DNA from: Oscillatoriales cyanobacterium
GTDB lineage: Bacteria > Cyanobacteriota > Cyanobacteriia > Cyanobacteriales > Laspinemataceae
Length of the DNA stretch: 64,000 nucleotides
Assembly: GCA_011390955.1 (NCBI GenBank)
Contig: JAABRM010000016.1
Span: forward strand, 1 to 64,000
Direction of reading: 5' to 3'
Both the position numbers and the translations under genes were made by a program. Below the pieces are notes generated by a model. The model had not been told where the DNA came from. It did not search any database and saw only the letters and a program-made list of their open reading frames with translations. Below, in pieces: positions 54,118-62,444 of this stretch (the stretch's first letter is position 1; every line of letters begins with the position of its first letter).

Positions 54118-56145
54118 ATGACTGAATCTGAGAATTTGCGATCGCCCAACCCAAGTCCCAACCCCAGTCCGTATCCAAGTCCCAACCCCAGTCCGTATCC
54201 AAGTCCCAACCCCAGTCCGTATCCAAGTCCCAACCCCAGTCCGTATCCAAGTCCCAACCCCAGTCCGTATCCAATTCCCAACCCCAGTCCGTACCCGACT
54301 TCTGACCAGCCACCGTCAGGGGCGGAATTTGCATCGATGCCATTGCCGGATGCGGATCCACCAATACCCGTGACCGCTGCTGTCCCACGGGTGAAACCTC
54401 AGCGTCGGGCAAAAAGAAAACCCCAGACAATTCTTTGGGATTGGATTAGCAATTTATTGGGTGGTTTCTCCGATTACGATCGCGGTAATGAGATGTATGC
54501 CCAAAAAAAATATCAAAGCGCGATCGCATTCTATGACCGGGCGATCGCCAGAAAACCGAAATTTCGTTCTGCTTGGATCAAGCGGGGTTTAACCTTAATT
54601 GCCCTGCAATCCTATCTAGAAGCGATCGCCTGTTTTGATGAAGTAATCGCCATTAAATCTGAAGACAATTGGGCCTGGACATGGCGGGGTTGTTGTCTAT
54701 ATAACTTACACCGCTATGAAGAAGCATTGGCATCTTTAGATCAAGGGATTGAAATTAGTCCTCGGCAACACGAAGCCTGGTATTATCGCGCCCGGTGTTT
54801 AGATGAATTGCAACAATATCCAGGGGCAGTAAAAGCCTATCGCCAAACTTTAAAATATAATCCCCAACTTGCCCCAGCTTGGTATTATTTGGGGATAGTT
54901 TTGCTGAAATTAGAGGTAAATGGAGAAGCGATCGCGGCATTTCAAGAACACTTAAAATTAGAACCAAAAAATGCCGTCGCTTGGTTTAATTTGGGACTTG
55001 CCCAACAAAAATATCAAGACTACACCAGCGCCATCAGTTCTTACGATCGAGTAATTGAATTAGAACCAGAAAATGCCCCCGCTTGGTTTAATCGAGGGGT
55101 ATCTTTAGCCGAATTAGGACGTTATACTGATGCGGTGGTTTCTTATGACCGAGTGCTCAACCTGGTGCCCACCAATCCAGAAGCTTGGTTTTATAAAGGT
55201 ATGGCTTTAAAACATCAATGGTCAAAAGCGGCTGTTTCTTGTTTCGATCGCGCCTTAGAACTGCAACCCCAATGGCCCGAAGCTTGGATGAATCGCGGGT
55301 TAGCATTAACTGATGGTGGTCAATATATTGATGCCTTAACTTGTTTCGATCGAGCCACAAAATTTAATCCTACTTGGGCAATGCCCTGGTTAGGCAGAGG
55401 CATGGCATTGCATGGTTTAACCAAATATAAAGACGCGATTATTGCTTACAGTAATGCCCTACAAATTGATGCTAAATTAGTCCAAGCTTGGTATCAACGG
55501 GGGTTAGCCCTGGAATCTTTGCATCAATATAAAGATGCGATCGCGGCCTTTGATAAAGTGATTAGTTTACTGCCAGAATCCGATTTATTAGTCTATCAAG
55601 CCTGGTTAAAACGGCGGGATATGTTGGAACGATTGCAACTTTATGATGATGCCATTATTGCCAATGAAACGGTGATTAAAATTAAGCCGGATAACTTAGA
55701 TGCGTGGTTAAAACGCGGGGAATTTTTAAACAAAATGCAGCGTCATATTGATGCTTTGGCCGCTTATGACCAAGCGATTAATATCTGGCAACATCATTAT
55801 GAACCCTGGTTTAGACGGGGCAAAACTTTAGATAAAATGCGAGCCTATTCTCAAGCAATTAATGCCTTTGATAAAGTGATTTCCCTGAAGCCAAATTATA
55901 CCGCTGCTTGGGTAGAACGGGGCAAAGTATTTGAGAAACTACATCGCTATCAAGACGCGATTAGATCCTATGGGGTGGCCATTGAAATTCAGCCCAGTTT
56001 CATTGAAGCGGTCAACCATCGTCAACGGTTATTAGACCTCTTAGGCGATCCTTATAATCCGGGAGCAAATTTCGACGATTTGACAGCAGATTTATGGGCA
56101 TCGGACACTCAGGTAGAAAGCCCATCATCGGAGGATGAATTGTAG
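54118..56145 (+). CDS. TPR-repeat protein with a Pro-rich repeated N-terminus
   Basis: 675 residues from the ATG at 54118 (MTESENLRSPN). The frame extends upstream to 54028, with another ATG at 54076; the exact start is uncertain. Residues ~10-61 are a PNPSPYPS repeat from six 24-bp units. A basic segment (RVKPQRRAKRKPQTILWDW) leads to about fifteen tetratricopeptide repeats, many with the W-x-x-x-G-x-x-L pattern (AWYYLGIVLLKL, AWFNRGVSLAELGRY). TPR arrays mediate protein-protein contacts. No enzymatic domain is seen and the neighbours give no clue. Confidence 0.85.
   Translation: MTESENLRSPNPSPNPSPYPSPNPSPYPSPNPSPYPSPNPSPYPSPNPSPYPIPNPSPYPTSDQPPSGAEFASMPLPDADPPIPVTAAVPRVKPQRRAKRKPQTILWDWISNLLGGFSDYDRGNEMYAQKKYQSAIAFYDRAIARKPKFRSAWIKRGLTLIALQSYLEAIACFDEVIAIKSEDNWAWTWRGCCLYNLHRYEEALASLDQGIEISPRQHEAWYYRARCLDELQQYPGAVKAYRQTLKYNPQLAPAWYYLGIVLLKLEVNGEAIAAFQEHLKLEPKNAVAWFNLGLAQQKYQDYTSAISSYDRVIELEPENAPAWFNRGVSLAELGRYTDAVVSYDRVLNLVPTNPEAWFYKGMALKHQWSKAAVSCFDRALELQPQWPEAWMNRGLALTDGGQYIDALTCFDRATKFNPTWAMPWLGRGMALHGLTKYKDAIIAYSNALQIDAKLVQAWYQRGLALESLHQYKDAIAAFDKVISLLPESDLLVYQAWLKRRDMLERLQLYDDAIIANETVIKIKPDNLDAWLKRGEFLNKMQRHIDALAAYDQAINIWQHHYEPWFRRGKTLDKMRAYSQAINAFDKVISLKPNYTAAWVERGKVFEKLHRYQDAIRSYGVAIEIQPSFIEAVNHRQRLLDLLGDPYNPGANFDDLTADLWASDTQVESPSSEDEL
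54157..54300 (+). repeat. Six 24-bp coding tandem repeats (PNPSPYPS)
   Basis: Unit CCCAACCCCAGTCCGTATCC plus AAGT, repeated at 54157, 54181, 54205, 54229, 54253 and 54277. The first four are nearly identical; the last two diverge (CAATT and CCGACT endings). A half unit precedes them at 54145. Near-identity at DNA level points to recent slippage or unequal exchange. Confidence 0.92.
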
Positions 56146-56206
56146 TTAATATTTGATGATAATTGATTTATAGCACTTGTCATAGTTATGAATTACAAAA
56201 AAAACC

Positions 56207-56259
56207 TGTCATTCCCGCCGATGGCGGCCTTCGCGGGGGTAAACTCCTGCGGGAATCCA
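56207..56259. repeat. Hairpin repeat core, free copy
   Basis: TGTCATTCCCGCC, GATGGCGG, CCTTCGCGGGGGTAAACTCC and GCGGGAATCC in order. This is nearly identical over ~50 bp to the centre of the MITE at 56420-56571, but without the MITE ends. It sits in the 217 nt between the TPR gene and the broken antitoxin. Confidence 0.75.
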
Positions 56260-56365
56260 TAAAACCTCTGTAATCCAGATAATAAAGGCTGTATGGATTA
56301 TTTATTGACTATTTTTTGGCAAGAAGCAAGTGAAATATAAAAAGATATAAAGAGGAGTTTTTGTG

Positions 56366-56732
56366 ATGAAAGACGAATATGATTTTTCCAATTCAGTTAA
56401 GAATCCATACAGTCAGCTATTAAGTAGGTGGGCAGAAATAAATGCAGACCATATCAGAAGAAAAACTGTCATTCCCGCCGATGGCGGCCTTCGCGGGGGT
56501 AAACTCCGACGGGAATCCACAGCCTATCGGCCAGGAACGAAAAGTGCAATTAATTATGTTCACCTACTTAAATAAATCAAAAACCATCAGCCTTGAAGAT
56601 GATGTGATTCTTTATTTTCAAAAGTTGGCAGAAGAAACCGGGATTCCGTATCAAAACTTGATTAATCTTTATTTGCGAGATTGTGTTCGGACTCAAAGAA
56701 AACCATCAGTAGAGTGGGTGTCAATTGCCTAA
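56366..56732 (+). pseudogene. BrnA/CopG-like antitoxin gene interrupted by a MITE
   Basis: The 5' part reads MKDEYDFSNSVKNPYSQL in one frame; after the element at 56420-56571 the 3' part continues in another frame as NKSKTISLEDDVILYFQKL, then AEETGIPYQNLINLYLRDCV. Deleting 56420-56570 (151 nt) joins them in frame as ...NPYSQLNKSKTISL..., a 71-residue protein with the ribbon-helix-helix form of BrnA-type antitoxins. AGAGGAG precedes the ATG. No BrnT-like toxin gene is seen next to it. The insertion adds 1 mod 3 nt, so the intact protein cannot be made. A 96-codon frame starting inside the MITE could still give the C-terminal half. Confidence 0.82.
56420..56571. mobile_element. ~150-bp MITE, copy 1, inside the antitoxin gene
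   Basis: Inverted ends TTAAGTAGGTG (56420-56430) and CACCTACTTAA (56561-56571) extend as a 27-bp imperfect terminal repeat (22 of 27 matching: GGCAGAAATAAATGCA against AACATAATTAATTGCA). The centre holds the ATTCCCGC hairpin core. A TA lies just outside each end (56418-56419; 56569-56570 or 56573-56574), but exact duplication is ambiguous. No ORF of its own. A relative lies at 57910-58038. Confidence 0.8.
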
Positions 56733-56832
56733 GTGCTTAAAGGCGATCGCGGGTGACGATCGCCGCCCATCTTTCCATTGTTATGTCTCCCTTAATTGAA
56801 AGATTACCAGACAAAATAAAGGATTCAAAACC

Positions 56833-57852
56833 ATGACAAAACAAGCATCTATCACCGGCAAAGAACCTTGGCTGGCAGTCATCTTATCCAGCCTATTCCC
56901 TGGAATTGGTCAAATCTATGCGGGTCATAAAATCAAAGGCGTAATCCTGATTATTTCCTCTTTATACTTATTATTTCTCATTTTAACAGGTTCGCCGGGA
57001 GTTCAGTTTGGCATCATGTTTTTCCTGCTGGCTATTTTCAATCTTTTTGATGCTCATCGCTGCGCCAGAGAAGCGAATCACCCGGATTTTGAAAGAATCC
57101 GCAAAAGTGAAAAAGACCCCTGGTTAGCGGTATTTTTATCGAGATTTATTCCTGGATTAGGTCATGCTTATTTGGGAAAATGGGGATGGGCAAGTTTATT
57201 TTTTATCCTGCTAATCATCATAAGTTTCCTATCAATTAAATATGGTTTAATTGGATATTTACTCGGTTCTATAGTATTACCGATTTCATGCGTTTACCAC
57301 GCTTATATGTCTGCCAAGACGACCAGACCCAAATCCTCGCAATTAATTTTACGGATTACTCTGGTACTATTATTGCTGCAATTGCCTGGGGCACCTTCCA
57401 TCTCCGGTTTTGAGGCTCGTGGGATCCCATCTGGCTCAATGCTGCCCACCTTGGAAATCAACGATCGCATTTTGATCAATAAAGGTATCTATCGATTTAA
57501 AAAGCCCCAACGAGGAGATATTATTGTGTTTAATCCTACCGCAGCATTAAGGCAGCAAAACTTTAAGGATGCTTTCACTAAACGAGTAATTGGCTTACCC
57601 GGAGAAAAGGTTGAAATCAAAAAAAATGGAAAAGTTTATATCAACGATCGAGTTTTACAGGAAGACTACATTAAGGAACTTACTGATAACCCATATATGC
57701 CAGTAGTTGTACCGGAAAACTCTTATTTTGTCCTAGGCGATAACCGGAATAATTCCTACGATAGTCGCTATTGGGGTTTTGTCCCAGAAGAGAATATTAT
57801 TGGTAAAGCCACAAAACGATATTGGCCACTTAATAGAATTGGCAATTTGTAA
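56833..57852 (+). CDS. lepB: Signal peptidase I with an extra N-terminal double membrane domain
   Basis: 339 residues. The C-terminal ~150 residues are a type I signal peptidase (S26): IPSGSMLPTL with nucleophile S202, general base K250 in FTKRVIGLPGE, and box E GDNRNNSYDSRYWG. The N-terminal ~165 residues carry two similar units, EPWLAVILSSLFPGIGQIYAG and DPWLAVFLSRFIPGLGHAYL, each followed by hydrophobic helices, resembling TM2/DUF5683-type membrane modules. Standard cyanobacterial LepB is about 190-220 residues with one or two TMs, so this is an enlarged form. The gene is bracketed by the two MITE copies in opposite orientation. Confidence 0.9.
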   Translation: MTKQASITGKEPWLAVILSSLFPGIGQIYAGHKIKGVILIISSLYLLFLILTGSPGVQFGIMFFLLAIFNLFDAHRCAREANHPDFERIRKSEKDPWLAVFLSRFIPGLGHAYLGKWGWASLFFILLIIISFLSIKYGLIGYLLGSIVLPISCVYHAYMSAKTTRPKSSQLILRITLVLLLLQLPGAPSISGFEARGIPSGSMLPTLEINDRILINKGIYRFKKPQRGDIIVFNPTAALRQQNFKDAFTKRVIGLPGEKVEIKKNGKVYINDRVLQEDYIKELTDNPYMPVVVPENSYFVLGDNRNNSYDSRYWGFVPEENIIGKATKRYWPLNRIGNL

Positions 57853-57909
57853 TCCAGCGCTTTTCAATTTTGGCACAATTTACATTAAGTGAATTCTCTG
57901 TTGCAGAAA

Positions 57910-58038
57910 TAAGTAGGTGAACATAATTAATTGCACTTTTCGTTCCCCACCGATAGGCTTTGGATTCCCGCCTGCGCGGGAATGACAGCCTTTCTTCTCG
58001 TGGGGTCTGTAGTGCATTTATTTCTGCCCGTCTACTTA
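57910..58038. mobile_element. MITE copy 2 (~129 bp), opposite orientation
   Basis: Starts TAAGTAGGTGAACATAATTA and ends TTTATTTCTGCCCGTCTACT plus TA, i.e. the reverse complement layout of copy 1. ATTGCACTTTTCGTTCC and CCGATAGGCTTTGGATTCCC match copy 1 reversed. The hairpin core is the short form ATTCCCGCCTGCGCGGGAAT. It fills most of the 311 nt between lepB and the permease gene. Confidence 0.78.
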
Positions 58039-58163
58039 GGTGAAATTACTGTCATATAGCCATGAATTTTAAACCGTGGCTATATGGCGAAAAACTTGTT
58101 ATCATGGAGAAAATTGGCAAAAATTAGCCCCGATCGGTCCACCTCTACACCCCTTCCCGGTTC

Positions 58164-59381
58164 ATGGATTTTCTGGAAAGTCTTTCAATGGCCAGTCGAA
58201 CTTTACTGGCGAATAAACTCAGAAGCAGTCTGACAATGTTGGGCATTATTATTGGTAATGCTTCAGTGATTATCATGGTGGGAGTGGGACAAGGCGCCCA
58301 AAAATTAGCCTCGGAACAGTTTGAAGCCCTTGGCCCAAATGTGTTGTTTGTGGTGCCCGGTTCGCGAGAAACGCAAAATACCAGTTTGGATTTTCCCCGG
58401 ACTTTGGTATTAGCTGATGCAGAGGCGATCGCCGCGCAAGTGCCTTCGGTGGCAGCGGTGGCCCCACAACGACAAAATCAACAATTTATTACTTATCGCA
58501 ACAAAAATCTGCAAACTCTGGTGGTGGGGACGACCCCGGAATTTATGGCTGTCCGCAGCTTTGAGTTAGATCGCGGTCGGTTTATCACCGATTTAGATGT
58601 GAAACGGAATAATCAAGTGGTGGCGATCGGGTCGGATATTGCCGATCGCGTGTTTGGTCCGACCAATCCGATCGGCGAGTCTTTGCGGGTTAAAGGGGTC
58701 AGCTTTCAAGTGGTGGGGGTGATGAAACGCAAAGGGGCCTTTATGGGAGTGAACCAAGATGATGCGGTTTATGTGCCGATTACCACAATGGTGAATCGGG
58801 TCACGGGTCGCACTTCCCCTTATGGCTTGGATTTGACCTTTATTTCCATTTCCGCCGTGAATGAAGCCAGCGTGCCAGCGGCGCAATTTCAAATTACCAA
58901 TTTGCTCAGACTGCGGCACCAAATTACCACTGAAGATGATTTTACCGTTGAGAGCCAAAAAGATATTTTACAAATTGTCGGTGCCATCACCGGGGCTTTG
59001 ACCATTATGCTGGCTGCGATCGCGGGTATTTCCCTAGTCGTCGGCGGTATTGGCATTATGAATATTATGCTGGTGTCGGTGACAGAACGTACCCAAGAAA
59101 TTGGTTTACGCAAAGCGATCGGCGCTTCCGAGCAAGATATTTTAATTCAATTTATGATTGAAGCGGTGATTCTTTCCGTGGCTGGTGGCTTAGTTGGCAC
59201 CAGTATCGGGGTCGGTGGGATTCTACTGGTGGGCACTTTCACCCCCTTAAATGCGGGGATTTCTTGGAGTGCGATCGCCTTAGCCACGGGAGTCTCTGGG
59301 GCGATCGGGCTATTCTTTGGCGTCCTCCCGGCCCAACGGGCAGCCCAACTCGATCCCATCGTCGCCTTACGCACCGCGTAA
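58164..59381 (+). CDS. MacB/FtsX-type ABC transporter permease
   Basis: 405 residues with the MacB pattern: N-terminal TM segment with ANKLRSSLTMLGIIIGNASV, a periplasmic core domain (~45-265; FEALGPNVLFVVPGSR, GRFITDLDVKRNNQVVAIG), and three C-terminal TMs with GGIGIMNIMLVSVTERTQEI and GLRKAIGASEQDIL. It ends PAQRAAQLDPIVALR, as in MacB permeases. Such proteins form mechanotransmission-type exporters with an ATPase and a membrane-fusion protein; neither is next to this gene. 29 nt upstream of the amidase. Confidence 0.92.
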   Translation: MDFLESLSMASRTLLANKLRSSLTMLGIIIGNASVIIMVGVGQGAQKLASEQFEALGPNVLFVVPGSRETQNTSLDFPRTLVLADAEAIAAQVPSVAAVAPQRQNQQFITYRNKNLQTLVVGTTPEFMAVRSFELDRGRFITDLDVKRNNQVVAIGSDIADRVFGPTNPIGESLRVKGVSFQVVGVMKRKGAFMGVNQDDAVYVPITTMVNRVTGRTSPYGLDLTFISISAVNEASVPAAQFQITNLLRLRHQITTEDDFTVESQKDILQIVGAITGALTIMLAAIAGISLVVGGIGIMNIMLVSVTERTQEIGLRKAIGASEQDILIQFMIEAVILSVAGGLVGTSIGVGGILLVGTFTPLNAGISWSAIALATGVSGAIGLFFGVLPAQRAAQLDPIVALRTA

Positions 59382-59410
59382 ATAACGCCTAAATTCTCTA
59401 CTCTTATCCT

Positions 59411-60835
59411 ATGAATGCAACTGATTTGGCCTTTTCCCCAGCACTGGAACAAGCGCGACTGATTCGCCGTAAAGAAATTTCGCCCATAGAGTTAACCCAG
59501 GTTTACCTCGATCGCATTGAGCAAATAAATCCTCAACTCGGTAGTTATTTTACGGTGACGGCGGAATTAGCCAAAGCAGACGCGATCGCCAAAACCGAAC
59601 AACTAGCCACCGCTGACCGCGCCGAACTGCCGCCATTTTTCGGCGTCCCCATCAGTATTAAAGACCTAAATCCCGTTGCCGGTGTCCCTTGTAGCTACGG
59701 AGTCGCCGCCCTGCGATCGCAAATTGCCGGTCACGATGATGGCATTGTCCAACGACTCAAACAAGCGGGAGGCATCATCTTGGGCAAAACTGCCACCGCG
59801 CAACTAGGCAGCCTGCCTTATAGTGAACCGCCCGGATTTGCTCCCGCGAGAAATCCTTGGAATTTAAACTATACTGCCGGGGGTTCCAGTGGCGGTGCCG
59901 CTGCTGCGGTCGCCGCTGGGTTATGCGCGATCGCCCAAGGGTCTGACGGCGGCGGTTCCATTCGCGGGCCAGCGGCTTGCTGTGGCGTCGTCGGGGTCAA
60001 ACCGTCCCGGGGTCGGATCAGCTTTGCCCCCATTGGGGACTGTCTCAGCGGCATTGCCACCAATGGGCCAATTGCCCGCACCGTCACTGATGCCGCCGCT
60101 TTTTTAGATGTCGTCTCTGGCTACGTCACCGGCGATCCGTATTGGTTGCCAGACCCCAACCCGTCATTTCTCGCCGCTGCCACCGACGCCAACCCCGGTA
60201 CGCTACGCATTGCCTTTTCCAGCGTGGTGAGTCCTGTCGGTCAAGCCTCCCCAGAATTAGAGCAAGCAGTGCTAACCACGGCGCAAATATTAGATGTCCT
60301 CGGTCATACGGTGGAACCCGCAGGACTAGATTTTAGCGGCTTAATTGAGCCCTTTGTGGCGGTGTGGCAAACCAGTGTGGGGTTTTTTGGCATTCCCCCG
60401 GAAATCCTCCAACCGATGAATCAATGGTTGTTCGATCGCGCCAATGCCGTCAGCAGCGGTCAATATTTACAAGCGGTCGCCCAAATGCAAATCGTCGCCC
60501 GTCGCTTGGTGGCTTTTTTCGATAATTATGATGTCTTGGTCATGCCGGTTTATCTTCATTCCCCCATTGCCATTGGCGCATGGGCCGATCTCTCCCCCGA
60601 AGCTATTTTACAAAATGCGATTAATTGGATCGCCCCTTGTCCCCCCTTTAACGCCACGGGACAACCGGCGATCGCCCTGCCAATGGGCTTTGATCCTACT
60701 GTTCCGGGGGGTTTGCCCGTCGGAGTGCAAATCATTGGTCGTCCTGGGGCAGAATCCACCTTATTGGCTTTAGCGGCACAAATAGAAGCGGCGAAACCTT
60801 GGGGGCAACAGCGACCGGCGATCGGCAACCGCTAA
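59411..60835 (+). CDS. Amidase (amidase-signature family)
   Basis: 474 residues. The Ser-cisSer-Lys triad is visible: Lys in GVPISIKDLNPVAG, cis-Ser in AGGSSGGAAAAVAAG, and the nucleophile Ser in SDGGGSIRGPAACCGVVGVK. The N-terminus (LIRRKEISPIELTQVYLDRI) is typical of GatA-like amidases. It hydrolyses a linear amide; the true substrate is unknown. It is not GatA itself on context, as no gatC/gatB is near. It probably shares a transcript with the permease. Confidence 0.9.
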   Translation: MNATDLAFSPALEQARLIRRKEISPIELTQVYLDRIEQINPQLGSYFTVTAELAKADAIAKTEQLATADRAELPPFFGVPISIKDLNPVAGVPCSYGVAALRSQIAGHDDGIVQRLKQAGGIILGKTATAQLGSLPYSEPPGFAPARNPWNLNYTAGGSSGGAAAAVAAGLCAIAQGSDGGGSIRGPAACCGVVGVKPSRGRISFAPIGDCLSGIATNGPIARTVTDAAAFLDVVSGYVTGDPYWLPDPNPSFLAAATDANPGTLRIAFSSVVSPVGQASPELEQAVLTTAQILDVLGHTVEPAGLDFSGLIEPFVAVWQTSVGFFGIPPEILQPMNQWLFDRANAVSSGQYLQAVAQMQIVARRLVAFFDNYDVLVMPVYLHSPIAIGAWADLSPEAILQNAINWIAPCPPFNATGQPAIALPMGFDPTVPGGLPVGVQIIGRPGAESTLLALAAQIEAAKPWGQQRPAIGNR

Positions 60836-60845
60836 TCAGGAGTTA

Positions 60846-61103
60846 TCACCAAAAATGCCAAAATTTGACCAGCGATCGCCAAAAGCGATCGCCATATTTA
60901 ATCGACAAAACACCGCAAATTAAAGCGGAAATCGCACAAACGGCCATAATTCCCCATCCAATGGTCGTAACTTCCCAGAAAAACCCCCATAAAAACGGCA
61001 CAAATAAACCGATCGTAAAACCGCAACCAAATCGGACGGGAGATTCTAAATCTGGGCCACCCCCAGAAGGGGGAATAGGCGGAATATTTTTCGTCATCGT
61101 CAA
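60846..61103 (-). CDS. Small two-TM membrane protein
   Basis: 85 residues: MTMTKNIPPIPPSGGGPDLE, then two hydrophobic helices (CGFTIGLFVPFLWGFFW and IGWGIMAVCAISALICGV), then KYGDRFWRSLVKFW. The Pro/Gly-rich head and TM pattern look like a real small membrane protein of cyanobacteria. It ends 10 nt from the amidase stop, convergent. Function unknown. Confidence 0.65.
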   Translation of the reverse strand: MTMTKNIPPIPPSGGGPDLESPVRFGCGFTIGLFVPFLWGFFWEVTTIGWGIMAVCAISALICGVLSIKYGDRFWRSLVKFWHFW

Positions 61104-61151
61104 TTCTCCGCTCGTTTGATTTATCGTTTAATTTAATGACTCAATTCTGCA

Positions 61152-62393
61152 TCACTGGCAATAATTACTGGGAATCGTAAAACGAAATAACTGACCTGAA
61201 CCTGGGGTTGACTCAATCCAAAGACAGCCCCCATAACTTTCCACAATCTTGCGGCAAATCACCAAATTCATCCCAATAAGTCGGTCTTCTGGTGACTCAT
61301 ATACCTCCTGAAAAATATCAAATATTGTCCCATAATCTTGGCGCGGGATTACCATGTCATTATCATGGATGGTCAGCAGCCATTCTCCATCAATTTTTGG
61401 GGATTTATTCATCAAATCAGCCGCAGAAGTTTCCTCAGAAGCGCTCAAAGGATTTGCTGGGGAGGGAAATTCTCGGTACTCTGCGCTTAATTCAATTTTC
61501 CGGGCGCTTCCTGATGAACCACACTTAAGTAAATACCCCAGCAAATTTGCAAATAACTGCTTAATTTTCTGCGGTTCGGCCATGATATTGGGTAAATTTG
61601 CATAAGTAATATTAGCCCCGGTGTTTTCAATATCGGGGGCTAAATTTTTTAGCACCTCTGCTATAATATTTTCACAGTCAATGGGTTGTAATTCACTGGG
61701 AATGGGAGGTGCGATCGCCCGGGCATAATCGCCGAGACTATTCATTAAATATTGGCTGGAAATAGCCGCCTCGATCGTCTGCTGAAAATATATCTTATGT
61801 TCTGAATCTATTTTACTTTGATAGCGATCGAACAGCCGTTTTAAATTTGTCAATATAGATTGTAAGGGTAATTTAATCCGATAGCAAATCCGGTCAATCC
61901 AGCTTAACAGTTCGCGATTTTCTTTTAATAACCGGGCGTTAATTTGCTCTAATTTTTGCTTTTCTGCTTCAAGTTGCTGATTTGTTGTCTGAAGATTCTT
62001 TTGCAACAAGCTAATACTGATTTGATTTTCAATTCTGACCAATACTTCAGAAAAATGAAATGGTTTAGTAATATAATCTACGCCGCCAAAGCTCCAAGCC
62101 TTAACCTTATATTCAATATCATCAAGAGCCGTTAAAAAAATTACGGGAATATTGGCAGTTTTTTCACAAGCTTTTAACCGTTCACAAACTTCATACCCAT
62201 CCATATCTGGCATCAAAATATCTAGTAAAATCACATCCGGGGGATCCGCTTCCACCGCCTTTAAAGCTATTTCTCCATTTAAAGCTTGACGCACTTCATG
62301 GCCTTTTTGGATTAACAGATTTGATAGCACCTTCAAGTTATAAGGCGTATCATCAACGATCAATATTTTACCGATATATTTGTTAGAATTCAT
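61152..62393 (-). CDS. Response regulator fused to a degenerate histidine kinase (likely pseudokinase)
   Basis: 413 residues from the ATG at 62393 (a TTG ten codons upstream is the alternative). The REC domain is intact: LIVDDTPYN, phospho-acceptor D58 in VILLDILMPDMDG, T88 and K110 (ITKPF). A coiled coil follows, then a HisKA-like helix where the expected H-box His is Tyr (CYRIKLPLQ, Y171). The ATPase region is also altered: N-box LFANLLGYLLK lacks the key Asn, G1 reads DNDMVIP, G2 reads LIGMNLVIC. Autophosphorylation is therefore unlikely. It lies 51 nt after the complete kinase gene below, suggesting a joint module. Confidence 0.88.
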   Translation of the reverse strand: MNSNKYIGKILIVDDTPYNLKVLSNLLIQKGHEVRQALNGEIALKAVEADPPDVILLDILMPDMDGYEVCERLKACEKTANIPVIFLTALDDIEYKVKAWSFGGVDYITKPFHFSEVLVRIENQISISLLQKNLQTTNQQLEAEKQKLEQINARLLKENRELLSWIDRICYRIKLPLQSILTNLKRLFDRYQSKIDSEHKIYFQQTIEAAISSQYLMNSLGDYARAIAPPIPSELQPIDCENIIAEVLKNLAPDIENTGANITYANLPNIMAEPQKIKQLFANLLGYLLKCGSSGSARKIELSAEYREFPSPANPLSASEETSAADLMNKSPKIDGEWLLTIHDNDMVIPRQDYGTIFDIFQEVYESPEDRLIGMNLVICRKIVESYGGCLWIESTPGSGQLFRFTIPSNYCQ

Positions 62394-62444
62394 TTGGTTT
62401 TCTCTGGTAATTTTTACAGGCAATGACGATAAATTTACATAATT

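Noticed and set aside
54066-54430. Minus-strand Gly/Trp-rich ORFs (LGLGYGLG, DTDWGWDL)
   Set aside because: Mirror translations of the 24-bp PNPSPYPS repeat.
56442-56732. 96-codon ORF as an independent gene
   Set aside because: Its first ~43 codons are MITE sequence; the rest is the antitoxin 3' half, so it is better read as part of a disrupted gene.
59147-60828. Several 70-100 codon ORFs opposite the permease and amidase genes
   Set aside because: Shadows in high-GC coding regions; the plus-strand genes have full family motifs.
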